Assembly: GCF_026283965.1 (NCBI RefSeq)
Contig: NZ_JAPDPD010000006.1
Location: forward strand, 62,001-126,000
Direction of reading: 5' to 3'
Length of the DNA: 64,000 nt
Source of the DNA: Dyella subtropica
GTDB taxonomy: Bacteria > Pseudomonadota > Gammaproteobacteria > Xanthomonadales > Rhodanobacteraceae
A program made the translations under genes and the position numbers. Positions 47,468 through 58,051 of the stretch are shown one piece after another. How positions within the stretch are numbered: the first letter of the stretch is position 1; each line of letters opens with the position of its first letter. The notes under the pieces were generated by a model. That model was not told the origin of the DNA. It did no database searches and was given only the letters and a program-made list of their open reading frames with translations.

Positions 47468-48967
47468 ATGAGTCTTGCCGTCACCCTCAGTCGCGCCCAG
47501 GAGGGTGTGACCGCGCCGCAAGTGATGGTGGAGGTGCATCTTTCCGGCGGGCTCCCGGGCACCAATATCGTGGGATTGCCTGAGGCAGCCGTGCGCGAGG
47601 CGCGTGATCGCGTCCGTGTGGCGATCCAGAACACGGCGTTCGAATACCCCAACCGCAGGGTCACGGTAAACCTGGCGCCTGCCGAGCTACCCAAGGACGG
47701 CGGCCGTTTCGATCTGGCTATCGCGTTGGGCATTCTTGCTGCCGGCAACCAGGTACCGCGGGAAAAGCTGGACGACTGCGAATTTCTCGGCGAACTGGCG
47801 CTGTCGGGCGCACTGCGTGGTGTCTCCGGCGTGCTTCCGGCCCTGCTGCGTGCACGTGCGCGAGGGCGCAGGGTGGTGCTGCCGCGGGCCAATTCGGCGG
47901 AGGCGGCGCTGGTTCCGGATGCCGACGTGCGCGTGGCCGACACGCTGGCGGAAGTTTGCGGCTGGTTGCGCGGCGCGCAGGATCTCGCCGCGCCGGTGGG
48001 TTCCGGAATCGAGGCCGACGTCGGTTACGGCCCTGACCTGATCGATGTGCGTGGGCAGCGGCAGGCGCGCCGCGCGTTGGAGATTGCCGCTACCGGCGGC
48101 CACCACCTGCTGCTGATCGGCCCGCCCGGCACCGGCAAGACCATGCTAGCCGAGCGCTTGCCGGGCATCCTTCCGCCGCTGACGGAATCGGAGGCGCTGG
48201 AGACCTGCGCCATCCTGTCGGTGGCGGGGCAGCAGGTGGATCCGGCGCAGTGGCGCCGGCGTCCGTTTCGCGCACCCCACCACACCGCTTCGGCAGTGGC
48301 CCTGGTCGGCGGCGGCTCGCAGCCGCGTCCGGGTGAAATCTCGCTGGCCCACAATGGCGTACTGTTTCTGGACGAGTTGCCGGAGTTCACCCGCCACGTG
48401 TTGGACGTGTTGCGCGAGCCCCTGGAATCGGGTTGCATCGTGATTTCGCGAGCGTCGCGGCAATCGACGTTCCCCGCCCAGTTCCAACTGGTGGCCGCGA
48501 TGAACCCCTGTCCTTGCGGTTATGCCGGTGACCCGCGCCAACGCTGCCATTGCACGCCCGATCAGATCCAGCGCTACCGCGCGCGCATTTCCGGTCCACT
48601 GCTTGATCGCATCGATATGCGGGTGGATGTGCCGCGTCAGCCATTGACGGAGCTCGGCGCACGGCGCAGCGCCCACGACGAAGATTCAGCCACCGTGAGC
48701 GCGCGCGTGATGAAGGCGCGCCATCAGGCGCTGGCGCGTGCGGGGCGGTCCAATGCGGAGATCAGCACACGGGAACTCGAGCGCGACTGCGCGTTGGGTT
48801 CGGCCGAGCGTGCCTGGTTCGAGGGGGCGCTCGAGCGGCTGGGGCTTTCGGCCCGGGCCTATCACCGCACACTACGCGTAGCGCGCACCATCGCCGATCT
48901 CGATGGCGGCGCTGCCACCCTGGATCGAGTGCATTTGGCCGAGGCCTTGCAGTACCGCCGAATGTAA
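47468..48967 (+). CDS. comM: YifB/ComM-family Mg-chelatase-like AAA ATPase
   Basis: The 499-residue protein starts MSLAVTLSRAQEGVTAPQVMVEVHL, the ComM N-domain, then has the Walker A loop IGPPGTGKTMLAERLPGILPP, the Walker B GVLFLDELPEF, and the four-Cys region MNPCPCGYAGDPRQRCHC. ComM is a hexameric helicase that aids branch migration in natural transformation. It follows ubiK as in other gammaproteobacteria. Weak Shine-Dalgarno. Confidence 0.94.
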   Translation: MSLAVTLSRAQEGVTAPQVMVEVHLSGGLPGTNIVGLPEAAVREARDRVRVAIQNTAFEYPNRRVTVNLAPAELPKDGGRFDLAIALGILAAGNQVPREKLDDCEFLGELALSGALRGVSGVLPALLRARARGRRVVLPRANSAEAALVPDADVRVADTLAEVCGWLRGAQDLAAPVGSGIEADVGYGPDLIDVRGQRQARRALEIAATGGHHLLLIGPPGTGKTMLAERLPGILPPLTESEALETCAILSVAGQQVDPAQWRRRPFRAPHHTASAVALVGGGSQPRPGEISLAHNGVLFLDELPEFTRHVLDVLREPLESGCIVISRASRQSTFPAQFQLVAAMNPCPCGYAGDPRQRCHCTPDQIQRYRARISGPLLDRIDMRVDVPRQPLTELGARRSAHDEDSATVSARVMKARHQALARAGRSNAEISTRELERDCALGSAERAWFEGALERLGLSARAYHRTLRVARTIADLDGGAATLDRVHLAEALQYRRM

Positions 48968-49415
48968 TTCATTGATAGAGCTTCATAAGCTTACCCATGT
49001 CTAATTCTTGTACTGATGGGTGTTGACTTGGGGTGAGACGAGATTAATATCTGCACCGACTAGTTCTCTTACGAACTCAGTCCCCCGCCGCCCCGGTATC
49101 GGCTCCCCTCCCTCCCCCCGTCCGATACCGGGGTTCGGCCTTTCCTCCGAACCTTCTCTGTTATGTTGCTTTCGGGAGTGTCCGATAGACGGCTATGCGC
49201 GACACTCTGGACACTGCGCGCCGCGGCGGCCCTCATCAGCCACCTCACCCAGATCGCATGCGACTCGCCGTCGCTCAGGGGATTGCGAATGACGCTACAG
49301 AGGTGAGCAACGCGCCAGGCTGTAGTACCGCACAAGCTCTCTACTCAGCGAGCGCCGAAAGGGCTCTCCCTGTCGGCACTCGCACCAGCTTCCATGCCCG
49401 ACATCGGGTGAACGC
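48968..49415. other. 448-base gap between comM and aceA without a supported gene
   Basis: No reading frame here has a convincing start, ribosome site or family match. The left part (48968-49080) is AT-richer than its surroundings. It contains a loose dyad ACCCAT/ATGGGT, a perfect 12-bp dyad at 49091-49133 and an AGTGTCC/GGACACT inverted repeat (49177-49183 with 49209-49215). It is flanked by convergent genes, so it could hold terminators or a decayed element. Confidence 0.6.
49091..49133. repeat. Perfect 12-bp dyad with C-rich loop
   Basis: CCCCGGTATCGG (49091-49102) and CCGATACCGGGG (49122-49133) flank a 19-base C-rich loop. There is no strong T-tract after it on either strand, so it is not a standard terminator. 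Confidence 0.7.
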
Positions 49416-50720
<1,305 letters not shown>

Positions 50721-50747
50721 GGCATGACTCCGTGGTTCTCGGCTTTT

Positions 50748-50804
50748 TGTAGGAGCGCGCCCTGCGTGCTGCGATATCGGTCGCGCACAGGGGGCGCTCC
50801 TACA
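50748..50804. repeat. REP-like palindrome between aceB and aceA
   Basis: TGTAGGAGCGC (50748-50758) and GCGCTCCTACA (50794-50804) are perfect 11-bp inverted arms around a GC-rich centre with CGCGCC/GCGCGA parts. The GTAGGAGCGC core is typical of REP elements in pseudomonads and xanthomonads. A related shorter palindrome lies at 53584-53612. Confidence 0.75.
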
Positions 50805-50809
50805 GGTGG

Positions 50810-52408
50810 TCAGATGAGTTGGTCGTAGGCAGGCAAGGTCAGGAAATCGCCGAGCTGGTCGGCGTGGGTCAACGTGGAAAGCAGGGCGGCGGCTTCGTCG
50901 GCGCGGGCGGCGCCAGGCAACGTGCTTTCGCGCAGTCGGTGCGCATGCGCGATCAGGGCGTAGTCGAACAGCGCGAAATCGATCGGTGCGTGATCGGTGA
51001 ATTCCACCGATCCGTGGTGCAGCCATTGCCACAACTGGGCGCGGGCGATCTCGGCGGTAGCGGCGTCTTCCATCAAATGATGAATCGGCACGCAGCCCTG
51101 GCCGTCCAGCCAGGACGCGGTGTAGCGCAGCGCCACTTCGACGTTGTTGTCGAAACCCGCGCGGCTGATCGAGCCGGCACACGGGGCGATCAGCTGATTG
51201 CGTGTCACGCTGACATCGGCGCGCATCACGCCGAGTTGGTTCGGCAACGGCATGTACTTGTCGAAAATCTCCTGCGCCACCGGCACCAATGCAGGATGTG
51301 CCACCCAGGTGCCGTCGTGGCCAGCCTGCACTTCGCGCAGCTTGTCGGCGCGTACCTTGGTCATCGCTGCATCGTTCGCGGCTTCGTCGCCCTTGATAGG
51401 GATCTGCGCCGCCATGCCGCCCATCGCAAAGGCACCGCGGCGATGGCAGGTCTGGATCAACAGCTCCGAATAGGCCTTCAGGAACGGCACCGTCATCAAC
51501 ACCTGGCCGCGCTCCGGCAGCAGGCGGTCGCGATGGCCGCGCAAGGTCTTGAGGTATGAAAAGATGTAATCCCAGCGGCCGCAGTTGAGGCCGACCGCGC
51601 GCTGGCGCAGCGCATGCAGAATTTCGTGCATTTGGAACACGGCGGGCACCGTCTCGATCAGTACGGTGGCCTTCATGCAGCCGGCCGGCAGGTCGAGTTC
51701 GTCCTCAGCGGCGGACATCACCTCATCCCACAGTGAGGCTTCTTCCATCGCCTCGAGTTTGGGCAGGTAGAAATACGGACCGCGGTCGCGTGCCTGCAGC
51801 GTGCGGGCGTTGTGGAAGGCAAACAGGCCGAAGTCGACCAGTGCGCCAGCCATCGGTTCGCCGTCCACCAGGAGGTGCCGCTCCGGCAGGTGCCAGCCGC
51901 GTGGACGCACCACCAATACGGCGGGATTGTCCTGGACGCGGTACGACTTGCCCTCGGGCGAAGTGAATTCGATGGTGCCGTTCACCGCGTCGCGCAGGTT
52001 GATCTGGCCGTCCAGCTGATTGGCGAAAGTGGGCGCGCTCGAATCCTCAAAGTCCGCCATGAACACCTTCGCGCCAGAGTTGAGCGCGTTGATGATCATC
52101 TTGCGCTCGACCGGCCCGGTGATTTCCACGCGGCGGTCCTGCAGGGCAGCCGGGATCTTGGCCACGGTCCAGGCGCTTTCGCGGATGCCGGCCGTGTCGA
52201 TGCGGAAATCCGGCAGCGCACCGGCGTCGTAGCGCGCCTGGCGCTCGCGGCGCGCCGCGAGCAGGGACAGTCGACGGGCGTTGAAACGGCGGTGCAGGCC
52301 GGCCAGGAAGACCAGGGCATTCGGGGTGAGGATGGTGTCGTGCTGCGGGCCGGTCTTGCCCTGGATCTGGGCCGGTTGGACGACGACACGTTCTTTGGGG
52401 ACGGCCAT
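50810..52408 (-). CDS. aceB: Malate synthase A
   Basis: The 532-residue protein (533 in E. coli) has [18 protein letters not shown] and other malate synthase A blocks, such as [19 protein letters not shown] and [14 protein letters not shown], and ends near LPAYDQLI. It condenses glyoxylate with acetyl-CoA. GAGGAGA lies six bases before the ATG. It is divergent from a LysR regulator over a 122-base region with a shared palindrome. Confidence 0.97.
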   Translation of the reverse strand: MAVPKERVVVQPAQIQGKTGPQHDTILTPNALVFLAGLHRRFNARRLSLLAARRERQARYDAGALPDFRIDTAGIRESAWTVAKIPAALQDRRVEITGPVERKMIINALNSGAKVFMADFEDSSAPTFANQLDGQINLRDAVNGTIEFTSPEGKSYRVQDNPAVLVVRPRGWHLPERHLLVDGEPMAGALVDFGLFAFHNARTLQARDRGPYFYLPKLEAMEEASLWDEVMSAAEDELDLPAGCMKATVLIETVPAVFQMHEILHALRQRAVGLNCGRWDYIFSYLKTLRGHRDRLLPERGQVLMTVPFLKAYSELLIQTCHRRGAFAMGGMAAQIPIKGDEAANDAAMTKVRADKLREVQAGHDGTWVAHPALVPVAQEIFDKYMPLPNQLGVMRADVSVTRNQLIAPCAGSISRAGFDNNVEVALRYTASWLDGQGCVPIHHLMEDAATAEIARAQLWQWLHHGSVEFTDHAPIDFALFDYALIAHAHRLRESTLPGAARADEAAALLSTLTHADQLGDFLTLPAYDQLI

Positions 52409-52435
52409 GGTGATCTCCTCGATGACGATGGAATG

Positions 52436-52464
52436 ACACTAGTCACGAGGCATTGCTTTGACAA
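52436..52464 (-). promoter_or_regulatory. Predicted aceB promoter
   Basis: On the minus strand, TTGTCA (52459-52464) and TAGTGT (52436-52441) have a 17-base spacer. The -10 box lies 27 bases upstream of the aceB ATG. The -35 overlaps the dyad at 52453-52469. Confidence 0.55.
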
Positions 52465-52469
52465 AGCAA
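52453..52469. promoter_or_regulatory. Palindromic operator shared by aceB and lysR promoters
   Basis: TTGCTTT-GAC-AAAGCAA is a perfect 7-bp-arm dyad. Its centre holds the -35 hexamers of both divergent promoters (TTGACA on plus, TTGTCA on minus). A LysR regulator encoded next to it is the likely ligand. Confidence 0.6.
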
Positions 52470-52486
52470 ATGTTTCAATTTTAGAT
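52458..52486 (+). promoter_or_regulatory. Predicted promoter of the LysR regulator gene
   Basis: A perfect -35 TTGACA (52458-52463) and TTAGAT (52481-52486) have a 17-base spacer, 44 bases before the lysR start. It overlaps the dyad, so autoregulation is expected. Confidence 0.55.
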
Positions 52487-52530
52487 ATTGTATAAATTAA
52501 TGTATGTTGCAACTCATTGAGTGAAAAGCC

Positions 52531-53571
52531 ATGAAGAGCGTGCCAAGCAAGCTGAATGAGCCGAAGAAGCCGCGCAAAACGCCTTTGAAGCGCCGAATGC
52601 GCGATGAGAAGGCCGGCGAAGAGGCGGGCCGCTTCTACTACAAGGGCAACCGCCATAAGCAACTGCGCGCCTTTGTTTATACGGTCAAGTTAGGCACCCT
52701 CACCCGCGCGGCGGAGGCCTTGTTTCTGTCTCAACCCAGCGTGAGCCTCCAGCTGCAGGCCCTGGAACGGGAGTTGGGTGTGCAGCTGCTGAAGCGCAGC
52801 CGGCGCCGCATCAACCTCACCGACGCGGGCGAGGTTCTGTACGAGCTGGCCCGCCCCCTGGTGGAAGGCTGGGAGACTCTGGATCGCGACTTCCAGGCCA
52901 AGGTGAAAGGCCTGCAGGGTGGACGGCTGACCATCGCCGCTGGCAGCTCCACCATCCAGTACCTGTTGCCGGAACTGGTGCGCCGCTATCGCGAGCGTTT
53001 TCCGAGCGTGCACCTGCAGTTGGCCAATGTCACCGGCAAGGACGGCATGGCCCTGTTGCGCGCCGACGAAGCGGATTTCGCCGTGGGCTCCATGCTCGAC
53101 GTGCCCAACGACATCGCCTGGGCGCCGGTCTATCACTACGACCCCATGTTGATCATGCCGCCGGATCATCCGCTGGCGAGCAAATCGAGCATCGTGCTGG
53201 AGGATCTATCGCCTTATGGCCTGATCCTGCCGCCACAGCGCCTGTCTACGTATCGTCTGGTGGATCTGGTATTCCAGCAGCGCCAGGTGCCGTATCACGT
53301 GGCCATCGAAGTGGGCGGCTGGGAGGTGATCAAGGAATACGTGGCGATGGGCCTGGGCATTTCCATCGTCACCGGCATCTGCATCACCGAGGCCGACCGC
53401 GGACGTCTAGCCGTCCGAAACCTTCGCCAGTATTTCCCGCAGCGAAGCTACGGCGTGGTGATGCGAAAGGGAAAATTCCTCAGCGCCGAGGCGCGTGCCT
53501 TCGTCGACCTGATCCGACCGGGCTTGCTAACCCATCGCGACTACGACGAGTCAGGTCATTCGGAGCGCTGA
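52531..53571 (+). CDS. LysR-family regulator, probable glyoxylate-shunt control
   Basis: The 346-residue protein has a 40-residue basic extension (KKPRKTPLKRRMRDEK), a winged HTH (HKQLRAFVYTVKLGTLTRAAEAL, QPSVSLQLQALERELGVQL) and a LysR substrate domain. GGWEVIKEYVAMGLGISIV resembles CysB-type proteins. It is divergent from aceB-aceA. Regulation of these two genes and itself is inference from layout and the shared dyad. Confidence 0.85.
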   Translation: MKSVPSKLNEPKKPRKTPLKRRMRDEKAGEEAGRFYYKGNRHKQLRAFVYTVKLGTLTRAAEALFLSQPSVSLQLQALERELGVQLLKRSRRRINLTDAGEVLYELARPLVEGWETLDRDFQAKVKGLQGGRLTIAAGSSTIQYLLPELVRRYRERFPSVHLQLANVTGKDGMALLRADEADFAVGSMLDVPNDIAWAPVYHYDPMLIMPPDHPLASKSSIVLEDLSPYGLILPPQRLSTYRLVDLVFQQRQVPYHVAIEVGGWEVIKEYVAMGLGISIVTGICITEADRGRLAVRNLRQYFPQRSYGVVMRKGKFLSAEARAFVDLIRPGLLTHRDYDESGHSER

Positions 53572-53583
53572 GCCCCGCTTGTC

Positions 53584-53612
53584 TGCAGGAGCGCACCCTG
53601 TGCGCTCCTGCA
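53584..53612. repeat. REP-like hairpin after the LysR gene
   Basis: TGCAGGAGCGCA and TGCGCTCCTGCA are perfect 12-bp arms with the five-base loop CCCTG. It starts 13 bases past the lysR stop, shares the AGGAGCGC core with 50748-50804, and has no T-tract. Confidence 0.75.
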
Positions 53613-53677
53613 CAAGGTGCGTTATTGCTGGCGCTGCAGCGCCATTCCACACACATGGCCCAATCCGCGCGTGGTCA

Positions 53678-54268
53678 TCACGCATTCCGATGCTTGCCGC
53701 GGTATGGCGCAAACAGCGTGCGAATCTTCAGCATGTCGGCTTCATGGTCATCGGTGGCGCGCACCACCGGGCCGAGCGTGAAGGTCTTGGTGGGGTAATC
53801 GATAAACAGCGTCTGGATCGGTACGTTCGCATCGTGGGCAATGCGCAGGAAGCCCGACTTCCAATGCTTTACTTTCTTGCGCGTACCTTCCGGCGTGATG
53901 CCCAGCCACATCCGCTCTCGCTCGGCAAAGCGCACCACCATCTGGTCGACCACGTTGAGCGCGGCTTTGCGATTGATTGGAATCATGCCGATCGGGCGCA
54001 GAATCAGGCCCAGCGGTCCGTCCAGCACTTCGCGCTTGATCATGATGTTGATGTCCACACCCAGGCCGATCTTCATCAGCAGGCCCCACACGCCATCCCA
54101 ATACGACGAATGCGGCGCGCCGATCAGGATCAGCTTGGGCTCGTCCGGAAACGCGCCGAGCAGGCGCCAGCCGGACAGACGCAGCAGGCTGCGCGCCAGC
54201 CACGGCCAGAAGCGGCTGTTGAGCTTGGGCGCGGACAGCGGCGAAGGCGGCAGGATGACTTGGCTCAT
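53678..54268 (-). CDS. PlsC-family acyltransferase
   Basis: The 196-residue protein has GAPHSSYWDG (H-x4-D) and ITPEGTRKKV, the two active-site blocks of 1-acylglycerol-3-phosphate acyltransferases. It has no clear long membrane segment beyond the start. Start overlaps the arfB stop (ATGA, 54265-54268). It may act in phospholipid or ornithine-lipid acylation. Confidence 0.85.
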   Translation of the reverse strand: MSQVILPPSPLSAPKLNSRFWPWLARSLLRLSGWRLLGAFPDEPKLILIGAPHSSYWDGVWGLLMKIGLGVDINIMIKREVLDGPLGLILRPIGMIPINRKAALNVVDQMVVRFAERERMWLGITPEGTRKKVKHWKSGFLRIAHDANVPIQTLFIDYPTKTFTLGPVVRATDDHEADMLKIRTLFAPYRGKHRNA

Positions 54269-54687
54269 TCGGAACTCCAGTTGCGCGAGCGCGTTTGCTT
54301 GACCTTGCCGCGCTGCTGCTTGCCGGCGAGCCGGCGCTCTTTCGACGCGCGCGTGGGCTTCGTCGCGACTCTTGGCTTGGGTGGCACGAGTGCGGCGCGG
54401 ATGATCTCCACCAGCCGCTCGCGCGCATCCTCGCGATTGCGGCCCTGATCGCGGAAGCGCCGGGCCTGGATCACCATCACGCCATCGTCGGTCAGGCGTC
54501 GGTCCCGTCGCGCCAACAACCGCTCGCGCACGGCATCGGGCAGGGATGGGGAATGCGCCACGTCGAAACGCAGTTCTACCGCGCTTTCGGTACGGTTGAC
54601 GTGCTGGCCGCCGGGGCCGTCGGCGCGCATGAAGCGCTCGGTCAGCTCGCTCTCGGGCAGGACGATGGATCGGCTGACAGTAAGCAT
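54265..54687 (-). CDS. arfB: Alternative ribosome-rescue hydrolase ArfB (YaeJ)
   Basis: The 140-residue protein has MRADGPGGQHVNRTESAVELR, whose GGQ motif hydrolyses peptidyl-tRNA, and a Lys/Arg-rich tail (SKERRLAGKQQRGKVKQTRSR) that fits the empty mRNA channel. The length equals that of E. coli ArfB. I start at MLTVSRSIVLPESEL rather than 42 residues upstream. Confidence 0.94.
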   Translation of the reverse strand: MLTVSRSIVLPESELTERFMRADGPGGQHVNRTESAVELRFDVAHSPSLPDAVRERLLARRDRRLTDDGVMVIQARRFRDQGRNREDARERLVEIIRAALVPPKPRVATKPTRASKERRLAGKQQRGKVKQTRSRNWSSE

Positions 54688-54757
54688 GCCGCGCAGTTTA
54701 GCGGGCGCGGGGGTGACTTGCCGATCCGGATGTTGCGGCAGCCTGCCCGCCAAAGTC

Positions 54758-55465
54758 TCAGCTAGCGGGCATGGCCCAGTCGAAGCGTTTGAGCAGGGCG
54801 GCAAAAGCGTCATCCAGCGGTGCTTCGATCAGCATCGGCGCCCCTGTTACCGGATGCTTCAATCGCAGCCGCCAGGCATGCAGCAGCATGCGATGACAGC
54901 TGAAATACTGCTTGTAAAGCCGGTTGTGATCGCCGCGGCCGTGCTGGCAGTCGCCGATCACCGGGTGGTGGATGTGCGCCATGTGCTTGCGGATTTGACG
55001 GAAGCGACCGGTCTCCGGCTCGGCCAGTACCAGGGCGTAACGCTGCTGCGGATAGCGGCCCAGGGCAATCGGCACTTCGACCGTTTCGAGGCGGCGAAAG
55101 CGGGTGCGGGCATCACGGCGTGGCCCGGTCTCGCGCGAGCCCGGGAGTGGATAGTCGATCAATGCTTCTTCCGCTTCCGGCCAGCCGCGCACCACCGCGA
55201 GATATTGCTTGTGTACGTCACGGCTCATGAATTGCTCGCCGAACGCGGCGGCAATCTCAGTCGAGCGGGCGATCAGTAGCACGCCGCTGGTGGCACGATC
55301 CAGGCGGTGCGCCAGATACACCGTGCCGCCCACTTGATCGCGTAGCCGATCGATGAGGAATTCCTCGGCATTGCCGACCATCTTCGAGCGATGCACGGCC
55401 AGGCCCGCGGGTTTGTTCACCGCGATAAGGGCGTCGTCCTGGTAGAGGATTTCAAGTTGCGTCAT
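54758..55465 (-). CDS. truC: tRNA pseudouridine(65) synthase TruC
   Basis: The 235-residue RluA-family protein has YLAHRLDRATSGVLLIA with the catalytic Asp, the start LEILYQDDALIAVNKPAGL and ETGRFRQIRKHMAHIHHPVIGD. LVVHRS-like AVHRSKM and the ending DDAFAALLKRFDW match TruC more than other Rlu proteins. It isomerises U65 in tRNA. No N-terminal S4 domain, as in TruC. Confidence 0.88.
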   Translation of the reverse strand: MTQLEILYQDDALIAVNKPAGLAVHRSKMVGNAEEFLIDRLRDQVGGTVYLAHRLDRATSGVLLIARSTEIAAAFGEQFMSRDVHKQYLAVVRGWPEAEEALIDYPLPGSRETGPRRDARTRFRRLETVEVPIALGRYPQQRYALVLAEPETGRFRQIRKHMAHIHHPVIGDCQHGRGDHNRLYKQYFSCHRMLLHAWRLRLKHPVTGAPMLIEAPLDDAFAALLKRFDWAMPAS

Positions 55466-55537
55466 TGAGATTCCGGGTGACTCCCTGCTCTGCGTGCAAG
55501 CAGGGGAGGAGCAAAGAGCACAAGCCGAAACAACCTA

Positions 55538-55653
55538 CTCCCTCCCTTGCGTGAAGCAGGGGAGGGCCGGGGTGGGGTGAAGCCCCTCAAATCTGTAACG
55601 GCGTCACAAGGGCTTACCCCCTCCCAGCCTCCCCCTGCGAGCAAGGGGAGGGG
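55538..55653. repeat. C/G-rich MITE-like inverted repeat before truC
   Basis: Arms of nearly 45 bases are imperfect complements: the left starts CTCCCTCCCTTGCGTGAAGC, and the right ends CGAGCAAGGGGAGGGG. A smaller related hairpin (CTCCCTGCT ... AGCAGGGGAG, 55482-55509) sits just beside it. It fills most of the 223-base truC-ubiB gap and codes for nothing visible. Confidence 0.7.
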
Positions 55654-55688
55654 CAAAGCGGCGTCACCATGTTCTGAGTGCGATGTGA

Positions 55689-57335
55689 TTACCGGCGCGG
55701 CCAGCCCACGACAAAGGCAACGATGCCCGCGACGCCCACGCACAGCGACGGCCAAATGCCGTGTTGTGGCGCTAGCGTCCACAACAGCGCGGCGCTGATG
55801 ATCAGCGCGCCACCAAGCAGGCCGGCGCCAAGCAGCCGGTGCTGCTCACGCGATGCTTCAAGCTGTTGTGCCAGAGCCAGCGGATCACTGAGCTGCCGCT
55901 GTTCACCGCGCGCTGTCTGGCGCAGCGCATCGCGAACCAACTCGGGAAGCTGCGGCGCCGCATGAAACCACTCCGGCAAGCGCTTGCGTACCTCGCGCAG
56001 TGTGCGGCGCGGGCTGTAGCGCTCGCGCAGAATGCGCTTGAGTACCGGGTGCGCCACCGCCCAGATGTCGATCTGCGGGTCGAGCATGCGGCCGACGCCT
56101 TCAATATTCAGCAGCGTCTTCTGCAGCAGGATCAACTGCGGCTGAAGGATCAGCTCGAAGCGCCGCGCGGTCTGGAACAGCTTCACCACCAGCTCGGCCA
56201 GCGAGATCTGCGACAGCGGGCGGGTGAAGTACGGTTCGCACACGGTGCGCACGGCTGCTTCCAACTCATCCACGCGTACCGTACCCGGCATCCAGCCGGC
56301 ATCGATGTGCAGCTGTGCGATGCGTGCGTAATCACGCTCGAACAGAGCGATGAAGTTCTGCGCCAGCCAGTACTGGTCGGCCTCCGGCAGCGAGCCCATG
56401 ATGCCGAAATCCAGCGCGATGAAGCGCGGTTCGGCAGCGCGCGTGACGTCGACCCAGATGTTGCCGGGATGCGCGTCCGCGTGGAAAAAGTTGTCGCGAA
56501 ATACCTGCTCGTAAAACACGCGCACGCCCTTCACGGCGAGCGCCTTGCGATCGACGCCGGCCGCATCGATAGCGGCGATGTCGTCGCAGCTCACGCCGCT
56601 CACGCGCTCCAGCGTGAGCACGCGCTCGGCGGTCAGCTCCCAATGCACCTCGGGCACATAGAGATCGACGCCGCTCTCGAAGTTGCGGCGAAGCAGGCTG
56701 GCGCTGGCGCCTTCGCGCTGCAGGTCCAGCTCGTTCTCCAGCATCTTCTCGACTTCGGCGACCACGTCGAGCGGGCGGATCTTGTCGGCGTTGGGGTGCC
56801 AGCGCTGCGCCAGTTCGCCCAGCGAGCGCAGCAGGCGGATGTCGCGTGCGATGCGTTCGTCGATACCGGGGCGCAGCACCTTCACCACCATCTCGCGGCC
56901 ATCGTGCAGCGCGGCGGCATGCACCTGGGCGATGGAGGCGGAGGCCAACGGCGCTTCGTCGAAGCGGGCGAACAACTGTGCGATCGGCGCCTTCAACTCG
57001 CGCTCGACGATGGCGCGCGCCTCGCTGCCCGGGAAGGGTGGCACCTGATCCTGCAGTAGCGCGAGTTCGTCGGCGATATCGGCAGGCACCAGATCGCGCC
57101 TTGTCGACAGCACTTGGCCGGCCTTGACGAAGATCGGACCCAGTTCGGTCATCGCCAGGCGCAGGCGTGCGCCGCGCGAAAGGTCTTTCACGTCCGCGCG
57201 CGGGCTCGCCAGCAGCGGACGCAGCAGTTTCAGCGGGCGGAACAGATGGGCGGCCTCAACCAGCTCATCGAGCCGGTAAGCCAACAACACGGATGCGACG
57301 CGCAGCACGCGCGGCACGACTTTCAGCGGCGTCAC
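55689..57335 (-). CDS. ubiB: Ubiquinone biosynthesis kinase-like protein UbiB
   Basis: The 548-residue protein (E. coli 546) starts at a GTG (57333-57335) and has the KxGQ motif [16 protein letters not shown], the A-rich loop [24 protein letters not shown] and DFGIMG, and two C-terminal membrane helices ([20 protein letters not shown] and the following one). It is an ABC1 atypical kinase/ATPase that supports ubiquinone synthesis. The GTGA overlap couples it to ubiJ. Confidence 0.95.
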   Translation of the reverse strand: MTPLKVVPRVLRVASVLLAYRLDELVEAAHLFRPLKLLRPLLASPRADVKDLSRGARLRLAMTELGPIFVKAGQVLSTRRDLVPADIADELALLQDQVPPFPGSEARAIVERELKAPIAQLFARFDEAPLASASIAQVHAAALHDGREMVVKVLRPGIDERIARDIRLLRSLGELAQRWHPNADKIRPLDVVAEVEKMLENELDLQREGASASLLRRNFESGVDLYVPEVHWELTAERVLTLERVSGVSCDDIAAIDAAGVDRKALAVKGVRVFYEQVFRDNFFHADAHPGNIWVDVTRAAEPRFIALDFGIMGSLPEADQYWLAQNFIALFERDYARIAQLHIDAGWMPGTVRVDELEAAVRTVCEPYFTRPLSQISLAELVVKLFQTARRFELILQPQLILLQKTLLNIEGVGRMLDPQIDIWAVAHPVLKRILRERYSPRRTLREVRKRLPEWFHAAPQLPELVRDALRQTARGEQRQLSDPLALAQQLEASREQHRLLGAGLLGGALIISAALLWTLAPQHGIWPSLCVGVAGIVAFVVGWPRR

Positions 57336-57982
57336 GCGGCAGGTCCTTTCAACTTCTGCTCCAGCCGGGCCAGGCGGGATTCCAGGCGTTCGCTGCGTTC
57401 GCGCAAGGCATCGACGCCATCGAGAAAACCTTCCACTTCGCCAGGCGCGATCGCGACGCGCACTTCTTCGCGCAGCCAGTCGGCGGTGTCCTCGGTCAGG
57501 TGGCTGGCGCTCTCGCGGGCATGGGCCAACCCCTTGCGCACGGCCTTGGCCAGAGGCACGCCGAGCACGTCGCCAAAGGTGCGTGCGAAGGCTTCCTCGA
57601 AGTCCGGTGCGAACTTGCTGGCGAGTTTCTCCAGGCGGCGCGCGAGTTCCGCGTCGCCAGCGATCTCCACCTTGCCCGGGGCGACACCTTCATCGTCGCG
57701 CTTGAGCATCATCGCCAGCAGGCTGCCCGGCGATGCGCTGACGCGCAAATGACTGTCGTCCTGCGCCGGGCCGACCTTGAGCCGCCCGTCTTCCACCGTG
57801 ATCGCCAGGGCGAGGTTCGGCCCCTGCAGGTGTAACTGCACGCTGCGACCATTCAGGGCGGTAAGCCGTTGCACGGTGTCTGGATCGAGCGATAGTGCGT
57901 GATTCAGCGCAGTTTCCAGCGCGCGACCGGCGAGTGCTCGCAAGGGTCGCGGCAGGAAGGGACGGGAAGCGGGATCGGTCAT
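57332..57982 (-). CDS. ubiJ: Ubiquinone biosynthesis accessory factor UbiJ (SCP2 domain)
   Basis: From the ATG at 57980-57982 ([20 protein letters not shown]) it has 216 residues; another ATG three residues earlier is possible. An SCP2 lipid-binding domain (~15-115, [21 protein letters not shown]) is followed by a C-terminal helical coiled coil ([19 protein letters not shown]). It scaffolds the cytosolic Ubi complex with UbiK. ubiE, its usual neighbour, is not here. Confidence 0.9.
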   Translation of the reverse strand: MTDPASRPFLPRPLRALAGRALETALNHALSLDPDTVQRLTALNGRSVQLHLQGPNLALAITVEDGRLKVGPAQDDSHLRVSASPGSLLAMMLKRDDEGVAPGKVEIAGDAELARRLEKLASKFAPDFEEAFARTFGDVLGVPLAKAVRKGLAHARESASHLTEDTADWLREEVRVAIAPGEVEGFLDGVDALRERSERLESRLARLEQKLKGPAA

Positions 57983-58051
57983 GCCCGTCATTGTAGCGGG
58001 AGGCTGCCGCAGGCCGTGACAGGCGTGCCTGGGTGAAGCAGCCATCACTGC

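Noticed and set aside
49020-49335. Short frames on both strands in the comM-aceA gap
   Set aside because: Neither has a ribosome site or recognisable motif; they include low-complexity Pro/Ser or Gly/Arg runs over the C-rich dyad.
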